Shown here: positions 26,011-35,214 of the stretch, one piece after another
Layout of the letters: each line of letters starts with the position of its first letter
How positions within the stretch are numbered: the stretch's first letter is position 1
DNA from: Granulibacter bethesdensis
GTDB taxonomy: Bacteria; Pseudomonadota; Alphaproteobacteria; Acetobacterales; Acetobacteraceae
NCBI RefSeq assembly: GCF_001889525.1
Contig: NZ_CP018192.1
Location: 2,074,501 to 2,138,500, forward strand
Length of the DNA stretch: 64,000 bases
Direction of reading: 5' to 3'
Translations under genes and position numbers: made by a program
The notes under the pieces: generated by a model
The model's input: only the letters and a program-made list of their open reading frames with translations
What the model was told of the DNA's origin: nothing
Database searches by the model: none

Positions 26011-26676
26011 ATGAAACATGAGGATATCTGGCGCGCCATAGATACTCTGGCCGCCATCAAGGGCCTATCGACCTCCGGCCTCGCCAGACGGTCAGGGCTG
26101 GACGCGACAACGTTCAACCTGTCCAAACGGCAGATGCCGGATGGACGGCAACGCTGGCCGAGCACGGAAAGTATTTCCAAAATTCTTGTTGCGACCGGTG
26201 AATCGCTTAGTGCCTTCACGTCTCTGGTCAATGGCGCCGAGACCCTTTCCACAGACAGCGGACAGGATACCCACTATGGCAGGCGTATTCCGCTGTTCTC
26301 GCTGTCCGAATTACAGGACATTCCGATCAAGGGTGAAGGCCACACCTTTCCTTCCGCCCGGGATGAAACCAGCCTGCCAGATGTCGCAGACCGTGAAGCA
26401 TATGGCATCGAAATCCACGATACCTCGCTGGCACCGCTTTTTCGAGAAGGGACTATCCTGATCGTCTCTCCCAATGCTCCGCTACGCCGAAGCGACAGGG
26501 TCATTGTTCGCCTGGCAGCCCATGACGGGAAACCACCCGAAACTGTGTTTGGTCATTTTTACAGACGCTCGGCACGCTGGATGGACATTTTTTCGCTGAG
26601 TGGCGACAAACCTGAGCGGAGTATTTCTTTAACTGCCTTGGTATGGATACACAGAATCGTGTGGGCCAGCCAATAG
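26011..26676 (+). CDS. HTH transcription regulator with S24 (LexA/CI-like) domain
   Basis: This 221-residue protein has an N-terminal XRE-type helix-turn-helix (STSGLARRSGLDATTFNLSKR, residues 20-40). The C-terminal half has an S24-type fold with the nucleophile-like serine in IHDTSLAPLFREGTILIVS. Where LexA has the catalytic lysine, this protein reads ETVFGHF, so self-cleavage is unlikely. It is probably a stable repressor that senses a ligand or partner. It lies 58 bases before the glutathionyl-hydroquinone reductase operon and could control it. Confidence 0.82.
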   Translation: MKHEDIWRAIDTLAAIKGLSTSGLARRSGLDATTFNLSKRQMPDGRQRWPSTESISKILVATGESLSAFTSLVNGAETLSTDSGQDTHYGRRIPLFSLSELQDIPIKGEGHTFPSARDETSLPDVADREAYGIEIHDTSLAPLFREGTILIVSPNAPLRRSDRVIVRLAAHDGKPPETVFGHFYRRSARWMDIFSLSGDKPERSISLTALVWIHRIVWASQ

Positions 26677-26734
26677 GAAATAGTTACAGAATGACACTCC
26701 TTCACGAGGGGTGTCTTGAACCAAAGGCTGGGTC

Positions 26735-27703
26735 ATGGGTTTGCTGGTAGACGGGGTCTGGAAAACAGACTGGTATGATACAGCTTCTCATGATGGACGC
26801 TTCAAACGCGATGCATCATCTTTCAGAAACAGCATCGATCCGGCTGGCCCTTTTCCACCTGAAACGGGGCGTTATCATCTCTATGTTTCCCTTGCCTGCC
26901 CGTGGGCACACCGTACCCTGATCTACCGTGTGTTGAAGGGGTTGACGGAGGTTATTTCCGTTTCAGTTGTAAACTGGCTGATGGAAGATCACGGCTGGAC
27001 TTTCGAGCAGGGCGAAGGAACCATACCGGATACTCTTTACGGTGCAGACTATCTGCACCAGATCTACACACGCGCGAAACCGGATTACTCAGGTCGGGTC
27101 ACGGTGCCGGTGTTGTGGGACAAACAGCGCGAAACCATCGTGAACAACGAATCAGCGGAAATCATCAGATTTTTTGATGACGCCTTTGATTCGGTTGCAA
27201 AACACCAGGTTCATTTCTACCCCCCTGACTACAGGGATGACATTGATGCACTGAATGCGCGTATCTACGACACGGTCAATAATGGTGTTTACAAGGCTGG
27301 ATTTGCCACGACCCAGCACGCCTATGAAGAAGCCGTATATCCGCTTTTCGCCACGCTGGACTGGCTGGAAGACCGCCTGTCCCGACAGAATTTTCTCTGT
27401 GGTAATCGGGTCACAGAAGCAGACTGGCGGCTGTTTACCACACTGATCCGTTTCGATTCCGTCTATGTTGGACATTTCAAATGTAATATTCGTCGCCTGA
27501 GCGACTATCCGGAGCTTCTGGATTATACGCGGGCGCTCTACCAAGTGCCGGGTATTGCCGATACGGTAAACTTCACCCACATCAAGCGGCATTATTACAT
27601 GAGCCACCGAACCATTAACCCTGCCGGCATAGTACCGGTCGGGCCAGAGCTGCAACTGACGGTTCCAGCCCGGCGCGATGCGGCAGGAGCCATCAGACCG
27701 TGA
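26735..27703 (+). CDS. Glutathionyl-hydroquinone reductase (GST Xi class, YqjG/ECM4)
   Basis: This 322-residue enzyme reduces glutathionyl-hydroquinones to hydroquinones with glutathione. The catalytic cysteine is Cys55 in SLACPWAHRT, the CPWAHR motif of this class. Typical later motifs are VPVLWDKQRETIVNNESAEIIR, which binds glutathione, and LCGNRVTEADWRLFTTLIRFD. Its stop overlaps the GTG of the next gene by four bases (GTGA), so the three downstream genes form one operon. Confidence 0.93.
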   Translation: MGLLVDGVWKTDWYDTASHDGRFKRDASSFRNSIDPAGPFPPETGRYHLYVSLACPWAHRTLIYRVLKGLTEVISVSVVNWLMEDHGWTFEQGEGTIPDTLYGADYLHQIYTRAKPDYSGRVTVPVLWDKQRETIVNNESAEIIRFFDDAFDSVAKHQVHFYPPDYRDDIDALNARIYDTVNNGVYKAGFATTQHAYEEAVYPLFATLDWLEDRLSRQNFLCGNRVTEADWRLFTTLIRFDSVYVGHFKCNIRRLSDYPELLDYTRALYQVPGIADTVNFTHIKRHYYMSHRTINPAGIVPVGPELQLTVPARRDAAGAIRP

Positions 27704-28986
27704 CAGTGACCGGGATCGGGGCAGGCCAGATCGACAGACTTGCCCTGAAAGACGCACTTGAAAACGCCATTCACGCAGCCCCGGAGGATAAAACCCTTCT
27801 CCGCCGCTATTTCGATGTACTGGGCGAGATTTCAGCAACCTATCAGGGGCCGCTGACGGTCCATCTGCCGGGCACTGCCCACGCAATTCGTATTCGGTGC
27901 GGAACGGATGACAGCGCCATTTGCCGGGGCATTTTCCTGGATGGCTGGTACGATCATGCCCTGCCCGCTTCACCGCGCCATATTCTGGATCTGGGCGCCC
28001 ATGCAGGCTTCGCAGCGATCTATTTCGCGAATCGTTACCCGGATGCGCATATTCTCTGTGTCGAGGCGGATACAGCCCATTATCGCGCCCTGCTGATGAA
28101 CACATTGCCTTACCCCAGGATTGCGCATCTACATGGCGCAGTTTCCGCAGCGTCCGGCTGGGCCAGCCCCATGGATATCGGCAGAGACCGTCAATCCCGC
28201 GATGGGTGGCAACGTTTCACGGTAGAGGGGGAGACTCTCTCGGTTGGTGGTCAGCCATCCGGGGGGAGACTGCGCGCCTATGGAGTCATGCAGATCCTGA
28301 ATCAATTTGGATGGAAAAGCGCCGACACCATCAAATGCGCCCTGTCAGGAGATGAGGCCGCCTTGTTTTCCGCTTCCACCTCCCCATGGCTTGATTCAGT
28401 GACCGCCCTGCTGATTTCGCGCCGCAAGGCCGACGCACCCCTGGATGTTCTGAATGCCATGACAGATGCCGAACTCTTTGAACCCGTTCAGGGAGAGGGC
28501 GTCACGATGCTCCGACGGCTGGGGGCGGGACATTCTGACGCTCGTCTGGCTCCGGTCAGGCTGATTGAGGCCGGAACGCTTCGACCCGTCCTATGGGATG
28601 GCACGGAACCCGCTCTGTCGCAGAGCTGCTTTCTGGATGATCAGGCCGTTCTGATCCAGGCTGGTCCCATGGGAGCCACCCCGACCAGCCTGACAATCAG
28701 AGGCGATTTCAGCGGCCAAAGCCGGCTTGGCGGTATCATCGCATCGTCGGGAGATCCCAACAGCATAGCCCAGTTGTCCATGACCATCAGGCGCGTCAAG
28801 GATCAGGCCGTTCTGCTGGAAACCGAGTTGCGTCTGCCTGCCGGACAGCAAACTGCATGGAAGGTTACCACCCCTCTGATGCAAGGTCTGCACGACATCC
28901 GGTTTTCACTGGAGAATGCGGCGGATTCCTCTCCCGACCAGGCGGCCTGCATCAGGCTGAGCCATCTGATAGCGGATATAGCCTGA
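27700..28986 (+). CDS. FkbM-like SAM-dependent methyltransferase with an extra C-terminal domain
   Basis: This 428-residue protein has a Rossmann SAM-binding core, ILDLGAHAGFAAIYFANRYP (residues 89-108), then CVEADTAHYRALLMNT, as in FkbM methyltransferases. The second FkbM motif is degenerate (SADTIKCALSGDEAALF instead of DxxKxDxEGxE). About 190 C-terminal residues are of no recognised family and have a beta-rich pattern. The substrate could be a quinone, sugar or lipid. It is coupled to the glutathionyl-hydroquinone reductase gene. Confidence 0.7.
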   Translation: MTVTGIGAGQIDRLALKDALENAIHAAPEDKTLLRRYFDVLGEISATYQGPLTVHLPGTAHAIRIRCGTDDSAICRGIFLDGWYDHALPASPRHILDLGAHAGFAAIYFANRYPDAHILCVEADTAHYRALLMNTLPYPRIAHLHGAVSAASGWASPMDIGRDRQSRDGWQRFTVEGETLSVGGQPSGGRLRAYGVMQILNQFGWKSADTIKCALSGDEAALFSASTSPWLDSVTALLISRRKADAPLDVLNAMTDAELFEPVQGEGVTMLRRLGAGHSDARLAPVRLIEAGTLRPVLWDGTEPALSQSCFLDDQAVLIQAGPMGATPTSLTIRGDFSGQSRLGGIIASSGDPNSIAQLSMTIRRVKDQAVLLETELRLPAGQQTAWKVTTPLMQGLHDIRFSLENAADSSPDQAACIRLSHLIADIA

Positions 28987-28989
28987 CCT

Positions 28990-29787
28990 ATGCCGGCCCG
29001 GTCCACACTGCCTCCTGCCCCACCTCATGCAGAGCGGGCAGCATGGCCGGTTTACCCCGTGGAACCAGAGATCAAGGCGCGTGTCACAAGCGCCATGCCC
29101 GCCCTTGCCGCCTCACTGGACCGGGAAGTCGACCGGATATGGCAATCAGCGCTTCAGCGCACCGGCGGCAGACTGTTCAATGGCCAGGTGTTCAGCGCCG
29201 ATGATCTGACACCCACCCTGCTGACCGGGCATATGACGGAATTTCGCCGCATTGTCGCCCAGATGGAGCGCCCTGATCTCTATGAGGCCCTCCACGTCAG
29301 GCCCCTGGCTGTGTGCGCTTCCGTCCTGGCACGTCCGGAAGCAAGGCCCGAAGAAGGCGGCATCATCATCGGGCGACGGGCAGGTCATTCAGTCTATCAG
29401 GCTGGATACTGGCAGACACCCCCCGCCGGCAGTGTAGATGCGGGGGCCTTGCTGCCTGACGGCTGTCTGGATCTGCGTGGACAGTTGATGAAGGAGCTAC
29501 AGGAGGAACTGGGTATCCCTCCGGCTGCCGTGACGGAGTGCGTTCCCTTGCTGATGATCGAGCATCCAGACAGCCATGTGCTGGATATAGGCCACCGCAT
29601 GGTGGTCAATCTGACTGCATCCCAGGTGCAGGAAACCCATCGGTCTCTGGCTGATGATGAATATGACCCGGTCCTGATCCTGAAGCTGCCGGAACTGGAA
29701 GCCACCCTCCATGCTCTGGGCGGCGTTCTATCACCGCCATCCCGTGCCATCATGCAGGCCAGCCACTGGTTTGATGAAAAAATCTGA
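28990..29787 (+). CDS. Nudix-like hydrolase
   Basis: This 265-residue protein holds a Nudix-type box with RGQLMKELQEELGIPP (the REUxEExGU core), although the glycine that normally starts the box is separated by an insertion (GSVDAGALLPDGCLDL). A preceding strand, GGIIIGRRAGHS, matches the usual start of the fold. The N-terminal 100 residues are helical and not recognised. It probably cleaves a nucleoside diphosphate derivative. It lies three bases after the methyltransferase gene. Confidence 0.65.
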   Translation: MPARSTLPPAPPHAERAAWPVYPVEPEIKARVTSAMPALAASLDREVDRIWQSALQRTGGRLFNGQVFSADDLTPTLLTGHMTEFRRIVAQMERPDLYEALHVRPLAVCASVLARPEARPEEGGIIIGRRAGHSVYQAGYWQTPPAGSVDAGALLPDGCLDLRGQLMKELQEELGIPPAAVTECVPLLMIEHPDSHVLDIGHRMVVNLTASQVQETHRSLADDEYDPVLILKLPELEATLHALGGVLSPPSRAIMQASHWFDEKI

Positions 29788-30271
29788 ATTTTTTTGATCT
29801 GTCCAGAATATACGAGATTATATCTCGCAATAATAAGATCATCTCGGTAAAACACCAAAAATTTAGCCCTAAAATCCTAGGATTTTAGGTTTTTAGTCCT
29901 TTATTTTTTCTTTTCCCTGTTCCGTGACTTATCGCACCTATCCAGTCCTCACTGCGATGGCATCTTGGGAAGCAAATAAAACATCATCTTCAAATAAGAA
30001 AAAACAGTCGATAAATATTGATAAAAATATAGCCGCCACAAATCTGCCCTAATTCCTGCCATATTTCCAATGATGAGTCATTTGGACTGGACACGATGTC
30101 TCTGCGTCTGCTAGTCAGGCTCCACCACGATGAAGGGATAGATTATATCCCTACCCTCCGGTCAGGTTTTTATCCTGCCGAGCACCATTGTGCACGTCTG
30201 TGGCGTGCGCGTTCTTTGTGTTTGGCGTTTCGGTGCGGTGCGTTCCGGAGCGTCCCGATCAGGAGCAGGCG
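29788..30271. other. AT-rich intergenic region with palindromes, 484 bases
   Basis: The stretch is far richer in A and T than its surroundings and has no convincing gene. It contains CGAGAT-TAT-ATCTCG at 29813-29827 and a 22-base palindrome at 29868-29889 followed by T runs. GGGATA and TATCCC at about 30134-30150 form another small hairpin. It should include the end of the Nudix operon and the rlpA promoter. Confidence 0.5.
29868..29889. repeat. 22-base perfect palindrome, possible terminator or operator
   Basis: The core CTAAAATCCTAGGATTTTAG (29869-29888) is extended by one C/G pair. It is followed by TTTTTAGTCC and a T-rich tract, so it may end the Nudix operon. The low GC content of the stem makes it weak as a terminator. 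Confidence 0.45.
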
Positions 30272-30880
30272 ATGCGCCACCTACGTAAACGAGGCTTCCA
30301 TGCCTTGTTAAGTTCAGCTTTGGTCTTTGGGACCACCAGTCAGGCTTTCGCGACCACCCATCGATCGGCCCATCACGCTTCCATGCGGCACATTTCCCAC
30401 CACGTCAGCACACATCGTTCGATTTATGCTGCCGAAACCGTTACCGCCGATGATCTTAACAGTGGTGAACTGGGCAAGTTCAATACAGCCAACGGTTTTT
30501 CTGCTTCCGGTAGCATTCAGCCTTCTTCAACAGCCCAGACCCGTCATGCCATTTCTCTGCAAGGCACCATCGCCGGGCAGGATGTGCAACCCAAACCAAT
30601 TGAGACCGGAGTTGCCTCCTGGTACGGCAAGAAATTCCGGGGCCGCGTTTCCGCCGATGGAACCGTTTTTGACGAACATAGTCTGACCGCGGCGCATCGC
30701 TGGCTGCCGCTCGGCTCCAAGGTACGCGTCACGCTGGCCGACAGCAGTCGCTACGTCGATGTCACCATTACTGATCGCCCTGGCACACGCAAACGTATTA
30801 TCGACCTTTCCAAAGGTGCCGCCGCAGAACTGGGCATTATCAGCCAGGGCACAGCCAAAGTTACTTTAAGCCAGCTCTAA
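30272..30880 (+). CDS. rlpA: RlpA-like septal ring lytic transglycosylase or cell-wall protein
   Basis: This 202-residue protein has a signal peptide (HALLSSALVFGTTSQAFA) and a C-terminal double-psi beta-barrel: TGVASWYGKKFRGRVSADG with the later ITDRPGTRKRIIDLS. This is the RlpA fold, which cleaves denuded peptidoglycan glycans at the septum in Pseudomonas. There is no SPOR domain. AGGAGCAGG lies just before ATG 30272, so a longer frame starting at 30188 is not used. Confidence 0.9.
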   Translation: MRHLRKRGFHALLSSALVFGTTSQAFATTHRSAHHASMRHISHHVSTHRSIYAAETVTADDLNSGELGKFNTANGFSASGSIQPSSTAQTRHAISLQGTIAGQDVQPKPIETGVASWYGKKFRGRVSADGTVFDEHSLTAAHRWLPLGSKVRVTLADSSRYVDVTITDRPGTRKRIIDLSKGAAAELGIISQGTAKVTLSQL

Positions 30881-30949
30881 GCATCTACGATTCCTGTATC
30901 CATGCGGCCTTTCAGCCTGTTTATCCGTATACTTCACCGCTTTCAGGTC

Positions 30950-31378
30950 ATGAGACCTTCTGTTTCGCTGGTTCTCCTTGCTCTCTCGGCCTGCGCAAGC
31001 ACGGCGGGCGGAGGATATACCAAACGCCTGACCGGCCAAACCGTCCCGACGGGCCCCGGCCATGCAGGGGACCGCTGCGCCGCACCTTCCAGTGCAACGC
31101 TGGTCATTGATCGCTCATCCCGCCGCTTTACCTTTGCTCCGGCCGATGGCGCCCTGCGCCTGTCCGGTCTCGTCGGCGCAAACGGGTCCATTCAGGCAAG
31201 CACCAATACCCAACCGCCGGGCAAAGCGCCCTATATCGTGACGCTGCAGGGTGTGCTGGGAAAGGACAGCTTCAACGGGACCTATGAAACGCCGCTCTGT
31301 CTGTCTGCCGTCGCCCTGAAAACCAGTGACGGGCTTGGCATCATATTGGCTGCTCCAGACAATGCGCTGGGTCTCTGA
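30950..31378 (+). CDS. Small lipoprotein, unknown function
   Basis: This 142-residue protein has a lipobox LLALSAC (Cys15). The mature part is beta-rich (SATLVIDRSSRRFTFAPADGALRLSGLVGANGSIQAS) and carries two cysteines that could form a disulfide (DRCAAPS, TPLCLSA). No family is recognised. It lies 69 bases after rlpA in the same direction and may be co-expressed with it. Confidence 0.65.
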   Translation: MRPSVSLVLLALSACASTAGGGYTKRLTGQTVPTGPGHAGDRCAAPSSATLVIDRSSRRFTFAPADGALRLSGLVGANGSIQASTNTQPPGKAPYIVTLQGVLGKDSFNGTYETPLCLSAVALKTSDGLGIILAAPDNALGL

Positions 31379-31760
31379 CAGGACATTTCCCTTGGGGCGG
31401 CGGCTCGACATTCAGCAGATGTCGTGACGAAAAGAGGGTTTAATGACCCAGAGGGCAACGCACAACAGGTCCGTAAGAACACTGTAAGCGCTGAAAAATA
31501 TCCTTATGCAGCCCATCGGAACTAAATGGCGGGGCATGCCGCCCATAATAATGCTGCCATAAAGCACGCAGACGGCCACAACTGGCACATCCTATGCACA
31601 CCCATGCATCCGTACAACCTGCATCCGTACAAAACGGACAGGATGCTGTTCGATTGCCAATTTCCCGAAATACCGCGCGTCAGGCAGCCTGCATGCGGTA
31701 ATCCGTAAAACAGATTATTCTCTGATTTCATAATAAGACTATTTTCATTGAAGGGCCGCC
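31379..31760. other. Intergenic region before the BASS transporter, 382 bases
   Basis: No gene is convincing. It holds a sigma-54-like sequence at 31583-31597, a 12-base direct repeat (GCATCCGTACAA at 31606-31617 and 31621-31632, period 15), and a small GC hairpin near 31529-31546. The last 60 bases are AT-rich, as expected for a promoter. Confidence 0.4.
31583..31597 (+). promoter_or_regulatory. Sigma-54-like promoter candidate
   Basis: TGGCAC, five bases, ATGC resembles the -24/-12 consensus TGGCAC-N5-TTGC with one mismatch in the -12 box. It lies 164 bases upstream of the transporter start, and a direct repeat lies just downstream. No enhancer-binding protein is encoded nearby, so the call is weak. 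Confidence 0.25.
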
Positions 31761-32741
31761 ATGAGCATCGTCCCGCTGAACTCTGCATCAGGATTACGGG
31801 TTTTTCCCGTCCTTGCGATCCTTGTTTCCGTCCTCGCCTGGTTCTGGCCGGAGCCTTTTGCCGTAGCCCTGCCCTGGATCAGCCCATTGCTCGCGCTGGT
31901 CATGCTGGCCATGGGGATTACGCTCACCCTTGATGATTTCCGCAGGCTGGCCACCCGCCCCGCCCCGGTTCTGGCAGGGCTTGGGCTGCATTACCTGATC
32001 ATGCCGTTGGCCGCACTGGGGATTGCCCGGCTGCTGCACCTGCCGCCCGATCTGACAGCCGGTATGATCCTGACCGGCAGTGTCGCCAGCGGAACTGCCT
32101 CTACCGTCATGGTCTATCTGTCAGGCGGAGAAGTCGCTCTCTCCGTCACGATCAGCGCCTGCTCAACCCTTGTCGGGGTTGCCATGACGCCGCTGCTGAC
32201 CTGGCTTTATACCTCCTCGACGATTCCGATTGATTATGGAGCGATGTTGCTCAGCATCGTGGAGATCGTGCTGTTGCCGGTCGGGCTTGGGCTGCTGCTG
32301 CGGCAGACAATGCCCGCCATGATCGCACGGGTGGAGCCGGGCCTGCCGATCCTGTGCATGGCCGCCGTGATCATCATTATCGGCGCAATCGTCTCTGCGG
32401 TTCCCGACAATACCTTGACCGAGGCCGCGCCGATGATTCTGGCGGTCGCGATGCACAATACCACCGGGCTGCTCGGCGGCTATTTCGGAGGCCGCCTGCT
32501 CGGTTTCAATGAAGCTGTCTGCCGGACGCTGGCGCTGGAAGTCGGCATGCAGAATTCCGGCCTCGCAGCGACCCTGGCGCGGCTTTATATTTCCTCCAGC
32601 GCCGCCATTCCGGGTGTTTTTTTCTCGATCTGGCACAATTTGTCCGGTTCGCTGCTGGCTGGATACTGGTCCCGCCATCCTGCCTCACTTTCAACCCGGC
32701 AAGAGCCTCCGGCACGGCACACGTCGTTTTCTGAAAGATGA
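31761..32741 (+). CDS. BASS-family (bile acid:sodium symporter-like) transporter
   Basis: This 326-residue protein has about ten hydrophobic helices. The conserved crossover segments are LTGSVASGTASTVMVYLSGGEVALSV (helix 4) and LEVGMQNSGLAATLA (helix 9), which bind sodium in this family. Bacterial relatives carry organic acids such as pantoate or ketopantoate, or unknown anions. It stands alone upstream of the ethanolamine genes, 138 bases from eutB. Confidence 0.87.
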   Translation: MSIVPLNSASGLRVFPVLAILVSVLAWFWPEPFAVALPWISPLLALVMLAMGITLTLDDFRRLATRPAPVLAGLGLHYLIMPLAALGIARLLHLPPDLTAGMILTGSVASGTASTVMVYLSGGEVALSVTISACSTLVGVAMTPLLTWLYTSSTIPIDYGAMLLSIVEIVLLPVGLGLLLRQTMPAMIARVEPGLPILCMAAVIIIIGAIVSAVPDNTLTEAAPMILAVAMHNTTGLLGGYFGGRLLGFNEAVCRTLALEVGMQNSGLAATLARLYISSSAAIPGVFFSIWHNLSGSLLAGYWSRHPASLSTRQEPPARHTSFSER

Positions 32742-32879
32742 ATGTCGGTTTTTACATTGCATGGCCGCATCAATCCGGCAGACGATATGGTCTGGAAAAA
32801 GGTCTGCACCGTGGGAGGCATTCTCCCCTGAGCGGCATACAGCCCTCCATGACCAAAACGGCAGGGAAGGACATACACC

Positions 32880-34280
32880 GTGGCAAGCCATACCGCGACC
32901 GCAGGTGGGGAGCGGCATCGTTTCGATGACCTGACATCCGTTCTCGCCGCTGCCTCCCCCCTCCGCTCGGGGGATGAGCTGGCCGGGCTGGCTGCTTCAA
33001 GCGATGCGCAGCGTGTGGCGGCACGGTTTATTCTGGCTGATCTGCCGCTGCGCAGTTTTCTGAACGAAGTCGTCGTGCCGTATGAGACCGATGAAGTCAC
33101 CCGCCTGATCATCGACACGCATGATGCAGCCGCCTTTGCCCCGATTGCGCATCTGACTGTGGGCGGATTTCGTGAATGGCTGCTTTCCCACGAAACCGAT
33201 GAAGCTGCCCTGGCCGCTGTCGCCCCCGGTATCACACCGGAAATGGCTGCCGCCGTCTGTAAATTGATGCGCAATCAGGATCTGATCGCAGTGGCGCGTA
33301 AATGCCGTGTGATCGCCGGATTCCGTAATACGCTGGGGCTGGAGGGACGACTGGCGACAAGGCTACAACCCAATCATCCCACCGATGATCTGCGCGGTAT
33401 CGCCGCTGCCACATTGGACGGACTGCTCTATGGCACTGGCGATGCGGTCATCGGCATCAACCCGGCCAGCGACAATGTGCCAAACTGCATTGCCCTGCTG
33501 GAAATGCTGGACGAACTGCGTCAACGCTACAGCATCCCCACCCAAAGCTGCGTGCTGACGCATGTTACCAATGCATTGGAGATCATGAAACGCGGTGCGC
33601 CGGTCGATCTGGTGTTCCAGTCCATCGCCGGGACCGAAGCCGCCAATCGCGGCTTCGGGATAGACCTTGCGATCCTGCGAGAATCTCATGATGCCGCCCT
33701 GTCCCTGAAACGCGGCACGGTCGGTCAGAACGTGATGTATTTCGAAACCGGACAGGGGGCTGCACTCTCTGCCGATGCGCATCACGGGCTGGATCAGCAG
33801 ACGGTGGAAACCCGGGCCTATGCCGTGGCCCGCGCCTTCAACCCGCTGCTGGTCAATACCGTGGTCGGCTTTATCGGCCCCGAATATCTGTATGATGGCA
33901 AGCAGATCATCCGTGCCGGGCTGGAGGATCATTTTTGCGGTAAGCTGCTCGGTCTGCCGATGGGATGCGACGTTTGCTACACCAACCATGCCGAGGCCGA
34001 TCAGGACGATATGGATACGCTGATGACCTTGCTGACCGTGGCGGGTGTCACCTTCCTGATCGCCGTGCCGGGTGCGGATGACGTGATGCTGAACTATCAG
34101 AGCCTCTCTTTTCATGACGCGCTGTATCTGCGCTCGGTTCTGGGCGTAAAGGCCGCACCGGAATTCGAGACATGGCTGGAACAGATGGATCTGAAAGACC
34201 GGAGCGGACGCATGCGCGCTCTGCCTCCGCAGGATGATCGCGTGCTGCGCCTGATTGCGGAGGCAGCCTCTCATGGTTGA
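32880..34280 (+). CDS. eutB: Ethanolamine ammonia-lyase large subunit
   Basis: This 466-residue TIM-barrel subunit converts ethanolamine to acetaldehyde and ammonia with adenosylcobalamin. Family segments such as GDAVIGINPASDNV, GQGAALSADAHHGLDQQTVETRAYA and LGLPMGCDVCYTNHAEADQ are visible. The start is a GTG preceded by AAGGA at eight bases. It overlaps eutC by eight bases. The enzyme needs B12, and no cobalamin riboswitch is recognisable in the 138-base leader. Confidence 0.96.
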   Translation: MASHTATAGGERHRFDDLTSVLAAASPLRSGDELAGLAASSDAQRVAARFILADLPLRSFLNEVVVPYETDEVTRLIIDTHDAAAFAPIAHLTVGGFREWLLSHETDEAALAAVAPGITPEMAAAVCKLMRNQDLIAVARKCRVIAGFRNTLGLEGRLATRLQPNHPTDDLRGIAAATLDGLLYGTGDAVIGINPASDNVPNCIALLEMLDELRQRYSIPTQSCVLTHVTNALEIMKRGAPVDLVFQSIAGTEAANRGFGIDLAILRESHDAALSLKRGTVGQNVMYFETGQGAALSADAHHGLDQQTVETRAYAVARAFNPLLVNTVVGFIGPEYLYDGKQIIRAGLEDHFCGKLLGLPMGCDVCYTNHAEADQDDMDTLMTLLTVAGVTFLIAVPGADDVMLNYQSLSFHDALYLRSVLGVKAAPEFETWLEQMDLKDRSGRMRALPPQDDRVLRLIAEAASHG

Positions 34281-35073
34281 AAAATCGTCCGGGAACCCGC
34301 CTGACCACACGACCACGCCTGCCATCGATCCATGGGCGAGACTGCGGGCCGCCACCAGCGCCAGAATTGGTCTGGGACGGGCGGGGGACGCCATGCGCAC
34401 GCGGGATGTGCTGGATTTTCAGCTCGCCCATGCGCGCGCCAGGGATGCCGTGCATACACCGCTGGATACCGCAGCCCTTCAGGCGGCACTGGCCCCACGC
34501 GAAACTATTCTGGTGCAAGCCGATGTCGACAGCCGCAGCACCTATCTCCGCCGTCCCGATCTCGGGCGGCGTCTTTCACCCGACTGTACAAATGTGTTGC
34601 AGAAAGGGGATTGGGATGTGGTGTTCGTCATCGCCGATGGTCTTTCCTCCACCGCCGTGCAGGTGCATGCGGCCCCATTTCTGCAACAGGTGATCACGCT
34701 TCTGCCCGGATGGCGCATCGCCCCTGTCGTGATCGCCACGCAGGCACGGGTAGCGCTGGGGGATGATATTGGCGAGCGGATCGGCGCAAAGCTCTGCGCG
34801 CTCCTGGTCGGGGAGCGACCGGGCCTGACCGCCGCCGACAGTCTCGGTGTTTATCTGACCTATGATCCCAAACGGGGACGGCGCGATTCCGAACGCAACT
34901 GCATCTCCAACATTCATGGCGGTGGTCTGTCTTATGCGACCGCCGCGGACAAGCTCACCTGGTTGATGAGCGAGGCACGCAGCCGCAAGCTGACCGGTGT
35001 GGCACTGAAGGATGACCCCCTTCTGCCGGGAGCAGCCGTCCCAACCACCCTTTCCGCCGATCCGCCCGGCTGA
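34273..35073 (+). CDS. eutC: Ethanolamine ammonia-lyase small subunit
   Basis: This 266-residue protein forms the lyase complex with EutB and helps bind the cobalamin. It begins inside eutB, at MVEKSSGNPPD. Recognised stretches are DPWARLRAATSARIGLGRAGDAM, DVVFVIADGLSSTAVQVHA and ERNCISNIHGGGLSY. No microcompartment shell or eutG/E genes lie nearby, so the acetaldehyde would be released to the cytosol. Confidence 0.95.
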   Translation: MVEKSSGNPPDHTTTPAIDPWARLRAATSARIGLGRAGDAMRTRDVLDFQLAHARARDAVHTPLDTAALQAALAPRETILVQADVDSRSTYLRRPDLGRRLSPDCTNVLQKGDWDVVFVIADGLSSTAVQVHAAPFLQQVITLLPGWRIAPVVIATQARVALGDDIGERIGAKLCALLVGERPGLTAADSLGVYLTYDPKRGRRDSERNCISNIHGGGLSYATAADKLTWLMSEARSRKLTGVALKDDPLLPGAAVPTTLSADPPG

Positions 35074-35214
35074 CGGTTTGCCTACCCGGATCAGAGTGCT
35101 CTCATCACTATGATCCGCAAAAACAGCGCAGAAAGCGCTCGTTTTAAAACGTCATCACGCCGACGATTTCAAACAGTTGCTTCATGAAACGTTCCACTTA
35201 AGAAAGAATCATCC

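Noticed and set aside
32742-32879. Possible cobalamin riboswitch before eutB
   Set aside because: The region is only 138 bases and lacks a recognisable B12-box-like GCCACTG element or the needed length.
33363-34400. Minus-strand frame of 345 codons opposite eutB
   Set aside because: Shadow of eutB and eutC codon use; no plausible protein features.
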